A stretch of 7,786 nt of DNA. Origin: Bacteriovoracaceae bacterium (GTDB taxonomy: Bacteria; Bdellovibrionota; Bacteriovoracia; Bacteriovoracales; Bacteriovoracaceae). This document shows positions 1 through 4,720 of this stretch, one piece after another. The stretch lies in assembly GCA_947448095.1 (NCBI GenBank), contig CANFNN010000133.1:1-7786 (forward strand), in the 5' to 3' direction. Made by a program: the position numbers and the translations under genes. The notes beneath the pieces are model-generated. The model was not told the origin of the DNA. It did no database searches and saw nothing but the letters and a program-made list of their open reading frames with translations. Position 1 is the first letter of the stretch; the number at the start of each line of letters is the position of its first letter.

Positions 1-199
1 AAGCTTCACAGTTTTTATTCTGCTCGACCCACTTGCAAGACATGGCACCAGTTCCGCAAAAATCTTCTCTAAAAATAAAAGGGGTACGGCCATAGATACG
101 TTTAAATTCAGCAGTCATGAACTCAACTTCACCTTCAGCATTTTGCACTGATTTTTCGTAATAGTCGTATTTTTGTTCCAGAGTCAGTTGAGATTTCAA
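1..199 (-). CDS. Class I SAM-dependent methyltransferase, N-terminal fragment (runs off window)
   Basis: Only the first 66 codons are present; the frame is open to position 1. Reading from a TTG start at 199, residues about 45-55 include the motif REDFCGTGA, a clear glycine-rich motif I (SAM-binding loop) of Rossmann-fold class I methyltransferases. The preceding segment, rich in Tyr, Glu and Lys (YDYYEKSVQ, then a GRTPFIFRE stretch), resembles small stand-alone methyltransferases in which motif I follows about 45 residues of N-terminal helix. The substrate cannot be told from this part. The TTG start is chosen because it begins the open frame, has AAGGA six bases upstream, and overlaps the stop of the preceding gene as TTGA, so translation is probably coupled to that gene. 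Family assignment is fairly secure. The rest of the gene, and so any specific function, is outside the window. Confidence 0.72.
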   Translation of the reverse strand, partial: MKSQLTLEQKYDYYEKSVQNAEGEVEFMTAEFKRIYGRTPFIFREDFCGTGAMSCKWVEQNKNCEA

Positions 200-885
200 G
201 CTACATCCTTTTCAATTAAAATTCGCATTGGGTGTTTAGGGGCAATAAGACTTATAAGCACCCGTTTCACTACTTTCTTTTTTATATCGTCTAAATCCCA
301 TATCAATTGGGCCACAGGCCCCTCAAGATTGTAAAGTTCGATTACATCGCGACCCTTAACATTAATCTTTTTGGCCTCTTTAATATCATTCCATTTGACC
401 TTAACCCTCAATGGTTTTTGAAATTTAGGAAGATCAATTGTCTTCACTGCATTGACTCCATTAAAGGTCAGTTCAAAGTAATCATCAGTCGAGGTTCTGA
501 ACTTAAAAAAGAAGGGAATAAGCAGCGCCAAAATCAAAGGGTGCTTCATCACAAATCCCACTTCAGGCTCATCAAATACCATCGCTGCTACACGGTCACT
601 GGGCTTTGTAATACGGATCTTATCCGCATGAACACGCGAGAGGACACCTGTTTTTTCAAAAGCAAAAAGCGCCAATAGAAAAATCACCCAGCCGAACTTG
701 ACTTTCGTCTGATCAAAACGCCAGAACTGACCTAGGGCGTCTACCCTTTCTGAGTCAGTGAGTTCTTTAAGTTTTTCTAGACGGGGTTCAGGCTTAGATT
801 TTACGATTTTAGGAATATCTATTTTGTCTGGCTCGCTCCCCGAATCGGGGAGCTCATCCAGTTTTATCTTCTTTTCATTTTCCAT
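196..885 (-). CDS. Two-span membrane protein of unknown function with C-terminal beta-rich domain
   Basis: I do not recognise this 229-residue protein. Residues 1-60 are hydrophilic and charged (Lys, Asp, Glu, Pro rich) with no signal peptide. Two hydrophobic segments follow, at about 62-77 (GWVIFLLALFAF) and 113-128 (HPLILALLIPFFF), joined by a polar loop of roughly 35 residues. The segment from about 136 to 225 alternates short hydrophobic and polar stretches (YFELTFNGVNAV, then VKVKWNDIKEAKKI, VIELYNLEG), ending in a basic helix and KHPMRILIE. That order, two membrane spans followed by a domain with a 'W-x-D-I' strand, is reminiscent of bacterial PH-like (YcxB/YdbT-type) domains, but this is inference from pattern only. 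The gene begins 12 bases after the prc stop with no clear Shine-Dalgarno sequence, so it probably depends on translation of prc. Its stop overlaps the next gene. Reality of the gene is well supported by length and operon position. Confidence 0.8.
   Translation of the reverse strand: MENEKKIKLDELPDSGSEPDKIDIPKIVKSKPEPRLEKLKELTDSERVDALGQFWRFDQTKVKFGWVIFLLALFAFEKTGVLSRVHADKIRITKPSDRVAAMVFDEPEVGFVMKHPLILALLIPFFFKFRTSTDDYFELTFNGVNAVKTIDLPKFQKPLRVKVKWNDIKEAKKINVKGRDVIELYNLEGPVAQLIWDLDDIKKKVVKRVLISLIAPKHPMRILIEKDVA
206..210 (-). promoter_or_regulatory. Shine-Dalgarno sequence for the TTG-started methyltransferase
   Basis: AAGGA on the minus strand lies inside the last codons of the preceding membrane-protein gene, with six bases (TGTAGC) between it and the TTG at 199-197. 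It is the main reason to accept a TTG start here, as no ATG occurs near the beginning of the frame. Confidence 0.55.
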
Positions 886-897
886 CAGTAAAACGGA

Positions 898-3060
898 TTA
901 TTTCTTTTCCATTTTCAGCATGTCGTCCATGATATGAACAGACTCTTCAATCACAGCATCTTTTCTCAGCGTTTTGGCAAAGTCTTCAAATTTTTCTTGA
1001 AAAGCTTTTTCTTTGTTGCCACTGAGGTCTTTTACTAAAAGGTCTTGGTTCTCAAGTTCCTTTTTAAAGATATCTGTTTTCTCACGGATCTCTTTTCTTT
1101 CTTTTTCAAAATCAACTAAAGACAATGACCGTTTGGTTCTGGCTTTTTGCTCTTTAAACCATTTCATTGATTCAAGAATATGAGCAAATTTTTGATTTTT
1201 CTTCACTCGGGCAAGACTACTCGTACGAAGTGCCTTCACATCAAGCTTGTTCTTCCATTTATCAAATTTAACCGGCTTCACTTCGCCCCAAGGAATAGAG
1301 TAATCCAGGAATTTTTCTCCTGATTCAAGGTGAGAGAACTGATCCGGCAAAATAATATCCGGAGTCACACCTTTATACTGAGTTGAACTTCCGTTCACGC
1401 GGTAAAACTTTTGAATCGTAATTTTAAGAGCACCCAGTGGAGAATAAGATTTCGCCATTGGAGAAACATACCCATCAAGATCCACAACTGCCTGAACAGT
1501 TCCTTTACCATGTGAGAATTCCCCACCAACAATCACTGCGCGTCCATAGTCCTGAAGAGCAGCTGCAACGATTTCTGAAGCAGATGCCGAGAAGCGGTTA
1601 ATTAATACGATCGTTGGTTTTTGAAAATCAATCGTAGCGTCGGTGTCAGCAAGAATATCAACAGCTCCTGTATGGGCCTTGACTTGAACGATGGGACCTT
1701 TCTCAATGAAAAGACCAGAGATCATTCTTGCATCTTCCAGAGCACCACCACCGTTGTTACGAAGATCAACGATAATTCCCTCAACGCCTTCTTTATTCAG
1801 GCGAACGATTTCTTTTCTCGTATCATCCGTCACGTTTCTTCCAGCGCGGTCATTAAAGTCACGATAGAATTTGGGAATATTGATGTAACCAATTTTAGTT
1901 TTATTGGTGGTCAATTCTAAAACAGTGCCTTTGACGTATGATTCATCAATTTCCACCACATCACGAGTGATAGGTACCACTTTGATCAGACCATTTGGTT
2001 TTTTCAGAGTCAGTCTGACTTCTGTTCCCTTTTTACCACGAATGAGTTTCACAGCATCTCGAAGACTCATGTCGACGACATCAACTGGCTCTTCTCTACC
2101 TTGACCGACTTTCAAAATGATATCTTCTGCTTCAACTTCTTTAGTTTTCCAAGAAGCTGATCCAGGAACAATTTTTTCAACTTTAATATAAGAATTATCT
2201 TCTCTTAAGATTGCGCCAATACCTTCAAGCTTTCCAGACATGTCGATGTCGAAATCTTCTTTTTCTTCAGGCACAAGATAATTGGTATGAGGGTCAAAAA
2301 CTTTTGTGATTGAGTTATAGAACTTGTCCAATTTGTCTGAATATTTTTCGTTCACGAGTCTGGCAAAAATTTTCTTATAACTTTTTAGTACTTTGGCACG
2401 AGCGTCTTTTTCTATTTCGACGTCAGATAATTTTTTGTCAGAGGTAGGTTTTTTCTTGTTACCTTTCTCATCAGTGGCCAATCCGTTTTGTTCTTCTTTT
2501 GTATCCACAATGCGACTCATGACTTCGTATTTCATGAGTTTGCTCCAATGAGCATAGAGTTCTTTCTCATTAGCAGGAAAATGTCTTTTCTTAGGGTCTG
2601 TCTCAATCGTCTCTTTAGAAGAGTAATCAATAGGTTTACTTAGTAAGGTTTCAACATACTTTTCAATCTGCCCAATGCGCTTATTAAGTAGCTCTGAGCT
2701 GGCCTCAAGAATAGCTAACTCTCCTGAGATCAACATGTCATCGAACTCACGCTTAAATTTCTCTAATGATTTTACATCCGTTTGGAGAAGAAATTGTTTT
2801 CCGTAATCAAGTCTTTCTAAATAGACCTTGAAAGCGTTTTCAGAAAGGGCATTATCAATTTGTTTGTTTGAAAGATGCATGTTTTCTAAAGCACCTTTTA
2901 AAATATTTCCTAAAACCACTTCACGTGTGAAGCGCGGCTTTGAAGAAATTAAACTTCCAAGCATCGATGGTTCAGAAGTCTCAGGCGCCTTTTTGTCTTT
3001 TTGGGCAAAAGCAGACTGAGAGAGTAAGAGCATACTTAGTACTAGAACATGGGATTTCAT
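898..3060 (-). CDS. prc: Tail-specific protease Prc/CtpA (S41 family C-terminal processing peptidase)
   Basis: This periplasmic serine protease recognises the C-terminal tails of exported proteins; in E. coli, Prc trims or degrades cell-wall enzymes and lipoproteins. With the ATG at 3060 the product has 720 residues, within the usual size of long Prc proteins. Residues 1-19 form a signal peptide (MKSHVLVLSMLLLSQSAFA, then Q). The Prc N-terminal helical domain follows (about 60-245, including LDYGKQFLLQTDV). Next comes a PDZ domain (about 275-356, beginning GKLEGIGAIL), then the S41 core with LRNNGGGALEDA (433-444), the nucleophile in FSASASE (Ser493 by alignment with E. coli Ser452) and the general base in HGKGTVQ (Lys519). 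A Prc-type C-terminal helical domain runs from about 575 to 720 (YSIPWGEVKP, then LARVKKNQKF). All catalytic landmarks are intact, so it should be active. An in-frame TTG at 3081 would add seven residues before the signal peptide; the ATG at 3060 is preferred because GAGG lies four bases upstream and it gives a normal signal sequence. A lysine-rich insert lies near residues 190-210. Confidence 0.95.
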   Translation of the reverse strand: MKSHVLVLSMLLLSQSAFAQKDKKAPETSEPSMLGSLISSKPRFTREVVLGNILKGALENMHLSNKQIDNALSENAFKVYLERLDYGKQFLLQTDVKSLEKFKREFDDMLISGELAILEASSELLNKRIGQIEKYVETLLSKPIDYSSKETIETDPKKRHFPANEKELYAHWSKLMKYEVMSRIVDTKEEQNGLATDEKGNKKKPTSDKKLSDVEIEKDARAKVLKSYKKIFARLVNEKYSDKLDKFYNSITKVFDPHTNYLVPEEKEDFDIDMSGKLEGIGAILREDNSYIKVEKIVPGSASWKTKEVEAEDIILKVGQGREEPVDVVDMSLRDAVKLIRGKKGTEVRLTLKKPNGLIKVVPITRDVVEIDESYVKGTVLELTTNKTKIGYINIPKFYRDFNDRAGRNVTDDTRKEIVRLNKEGVEGIIVDLRNNGGGALEDARMISGLFIEKGPIVQVKAHTGAVDILADTDATIDFQKPTIVLINRFSASASEIVAAALQDYGRAVIVGGEFSHGKGTVQAVVDLDGYVSPMAKSYSPLGALKITIQKFYRVNGSSTQYKGVTPDIILPDQFSHLESGEKFLDYSIPWGEVKPVKFDKWKNKLDVKALRTSSLARVKKNQKFAHILESMKWFKEQKARTKRSLSLVDFEKERKEIREKTDIFKKELENQDLLVKDLSGNKEKAFQEKFEDFAKTLRKDAVIEESVHIMDDMLKMEKK

Positions 3061-3064
3061 GAAA

Positions 3065-3068
3065 CCTC
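3065..3068 (-). promoter_or_regulatory. Shine-Dalgarno sequence deciding the prc start
   Basis: GAGG on the minus strand sits four bases (TTTC) before the ATG at 3060. The only earlier in-frame candidate, a TTG at 3081, has no comparable site, so this supports the shorter 720-residue product beginning directly at the signal peptide. Confidence 0.5.
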
Positions 3069-3158
3069 GATTTAAACTCAAGATAAAGGATTTACTTATT
3101 TTCTACTCATGGAGCTTCTGAGGCAATCTTTTTAGATGAAGAATTTCAAAATGTTGTC

Positions 3159-3611
3159 TTAGAATCGTTTCGCCAACTCATCGATCAGCCCGGTCATCTC
3201 TTGACCTTTTTTATCATCTTTCTCGCATATGTCTTGCTCTTCCCCTTTCATCATGAGGCGAAGCGTTACCGCACAATCTCCCTCTTTGCTGGGAATCTCG
3301 TACTGGCAACGTAAAAATCGAGAAGCAAAATCACGATCCACTCGAAGGGCATCACGCCCAGAAATCTTTTTGATTATTTCATTCTCTTTGTGTTTGAGTC
3401 GCAAAAAGTAGTCCCCACTGGCAGTCCGCTCCAGTAAATAGATTTTCTTCTCTTGGGGAATGGCCAAACTAAAGAGTACGGTCTGGGAACGTAGATCGGA
3501 GCTGCTTTCTTTAAGGGGCTGCTCTGAATACTGCGCCATGACTGATTGTGATAAGACCAATAAAAGCAGAAGTGCAAAAGGCATAAATCCCTCAAATGTT
3601 GAGCTCATCAT
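3159..3611 (-). CDS. Small secreted protein of unknown function, upstream of prc
   Basis: I do not recognise this protein of up to 150 residues. A strongly hydrophobic stretch (PFALLLLLVL, residues 11-20) ending in SQSVMA-Q looks like a signal peptide cleaved after residue 26. The n-region lacks basic residues, which is unusual. The mature part, about 124 residues, is charged, has no further membrane span and holds three cysteines (FLRCQYE, GDCAV, DICEK), so one disulfide plus a free thiol is possible after export. Two starts are credible. The ATG at 3611 has AAGG seven bases upstream. The ATG at 3584 (residue 10) has a better GAGGG four bases upstream but leaves only a 17-residue signal peptide. 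The next gene, prc, begins 98 bp downstream on the same strand with no evident terminator between, and its signal peptide has a similar end (LSQSAFAQ against LSQSVMAQ). A role with the protease is possible but unproven. Confidence 0.72.
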   Translation of the reverse strand: MMSSTFEGFMPFALLLLLVLSQSVMAQYSEQPLKESSSDLRSQTVLFSLAIPQEKKIYLLERTASGDYFLRLKHKENEIIKKISGRDALRVDRDFASRFLRCQYEIPSKEGDCAVTLRLMMKGEEQDICEKDDKKGQEMTGLIDELAKRF

Positions 3612-3620
3612 CTCATGGCC

Positions 3621-3649
3621 TTAATGACTTTCAAACAAAAGCTTAATAT
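3621..3649 (+). promoter_or_regulatory. Possible pyrD promoter in the 47-bp divergent gap
   Basis: TAATAT at 3644-3649 is a plausible -10 element and TTAATG at 3621-3626, with a 17-base spacer, a poor -35 element (three of six consensus bases). Transcription would start about ten bases or fewer before the pyrD ATG at 3659 or on it, leaving almost no leader, which agrees with the lack of a Shine-Dalgarno sequence before that ATG. The -10 lies in the palindrome TAATATTA (3644-3651), so the minus strand carries a similar element facing the secreted-protein gene. This was judged by eye only. Confidence 0.3.
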
Positions 3650-3658
3650 TATCAACTC

Positions 3659-4720
3659 ATGCTCTACTCATTATTAAGACCAATACTCTTTACTCTGCCT
3701 CCAGAAACCGCCCATGAACTGACACTTTCTGTGGCCCGTTTAAGTCCTATCCTAGGAAGATTGTCGGGATCGTGTCCTTCAGATCGATTAGCTATTCAAG
3801 TTGGCTCCTGCCAATGGAAATCACCGATTGGTCTTGCGGCAGGACTAGATAAAAATGCCGAAGCTTTACCATTTTTTGCCGAGCAGGGATTTGGATCTCT
3901 AGAATGTGGAACTATCACGCTGCGTCCTCAATTAGGTAATCCTCGGCCCCGCCTCTTCCGTTACCCAAAAGAACAGAGTCTCCGCAATGCGATGGGTTTT
4001 CCCAACGAAGGCCTAATACATATCGCTCCCCGCCTAGGTGGTTTTGAGGCAACTTTGCCGGTAGGCGCAAATATTGGAAAAAATAAGGATTCAAATCCGG
4101 AGGAAAGTATCGAAGAGATGAGCATTATGATGGCCACTCTGGCAGATGATGTAGATTATTTTGTGATAAATGTCTCTTCTCCTAATACTCCGGGTTTAAG
4201 GGCCTTACAGGAAAGATCTTACCTCTCAGAACTTTTTCAAGAGCTTCAGTCCGTTTCCAAAAAAGATTTATACTTAAAAATTGCGCCTGATCTGGATGAG
4301 AAAAAAATCATCGAACTCACGGCACTCGCCACTGAATATAAAATAACCGGATTGATTGCCACCAATACCACCATCATGCCGGAAAGAGGTGTGGGTGGAG
4401 TATCTGGAGTGCTGCTAAAAGAGCGCGCGAGAAAAGTCCGAAAACTCATTCTGGATCAAAAATCCCCATTAGAAATTATCGGCGTGGGTGGGATTACGAA
4501 TTTTCAAGATGTAAAAGATTTCTGGATGGACGGCGGTAAAGCCGTTCAGCTTTACACTGCTTATGTTTACCAAGGGCCAGAGCTACTTAGAGAACTTAAC
4601 CGCGAGATGATTCATTTTTTAGATCAAAATAAACTTAAAAATCTGACTGATTTTTTTAAGCTTGATTTGAAAGAACGCCAAAAGTGCCTACAACCACTCC
4701 CAAAACCAGAGAGTATTTAA
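3659..4720 (+). CDS. pyrD: Dihydroorotate dehydrogenase (quinone), class 2
   Basis: This enzyme catalyses the fourth step of de novo UMP synthesis, oxidising dihydroorotate to orotate with FMN and passing electrons to membrane quinone. The 353-residue product starts with the class 2 N-terminal extension (MLYSLLRPILFTLPPETAHE, like E. coli PyrD), the amphipathic segment that contacts the membrane and quinone. Visible landmarks are GLAAGLDKNAEA (Lys65), the GNPRPRLFRYP segment (93-103), NVSSPNTPGLR (171-181, where Ser174 is the catalytic base typical of class 2), KIAPDL (207-212), NTT (236-238), and the FMN phosphate region GVGGI (275-279) plus QLYTAYVYQGP (297-307). The substrate loop reads NAMGFPNEG at 110-118 rather than the common NRMGFNN of class 2. 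The C-terminus extends some 15 residues past the usual end, and its last two codons and stop lie in DNA resembling the kelch repeats of the convergent gene. The start is fixed by homology, not by a ribosome site, since none is visible. Confidence 0.95.
   Translation: MLYSLLRPILFTLPPETAHELTLSVARLSPILGRLSGSCPSDRLAIQVGSCQWKSPIGLAAGLDKNAEALPFFAEQGFGSLECGTITLRPQLGNPRPRLFRYPKEQSLRNAMGFPNEGLIHIAPRLGGFEATLPVGANIGKNKDSNPEESIEEMSIMMATLADDVDYFVINVSSPNTPGLRALQERSYLSELFQELQSVSKKDLYLKIAPDLDEKKIIELTALATEYKITGLIATNTTIMPERGVGGVSGVLLKERARKVRKLILDQKSPLEIIGVGGITNFQDVKDFWMDGGKAVQLYTAYVYQGPELLRELNREMIHFLDQNKLKNLTDFFKLDLKERQKCLQPLPKPESI

Noticed and set aside
1..6. AAGCTT (HindIII site) at the very start, considered as a clone or assembly joint.
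   Set aside because: The same six bases also occur at 3639-3644 and 4658-4663, and the methyltransferase frame reads normally up to the edge, so it may be chance or simply a clone end without biological meaning.
307..678. Plus-strand open frame of 123 codons.
   Set aside because: It lies entirely opposite the 229-residue membrane-protein gene, its product has no domain-like pattern, and the minus-strand gene fits the operon.
1621..2104. Plus-strand open frames opposite prc.
   Set aside because: They are antisense to the conserved PDZ and protease core, which explains the open reading; no ribosome site or protein-like composition.
3374..3595. Alternative minus-strand frame of 73 codons inside the small secreted-protein gene.
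   Set aside because: It overlaps in another frame, lacks a signal peptide or ribosome site, and the main frame has a clear signal sequence.
4634..4660. Inverted repeat CTTAAAAATC / GATTTTTTTAAG near the pyrD 3' end, considered as a terminator.
   Set aside because: The stem is almost all A-T, needs a two-base bulge, has no T-run after the stem and lies within pyrD codons ahead of the stop.
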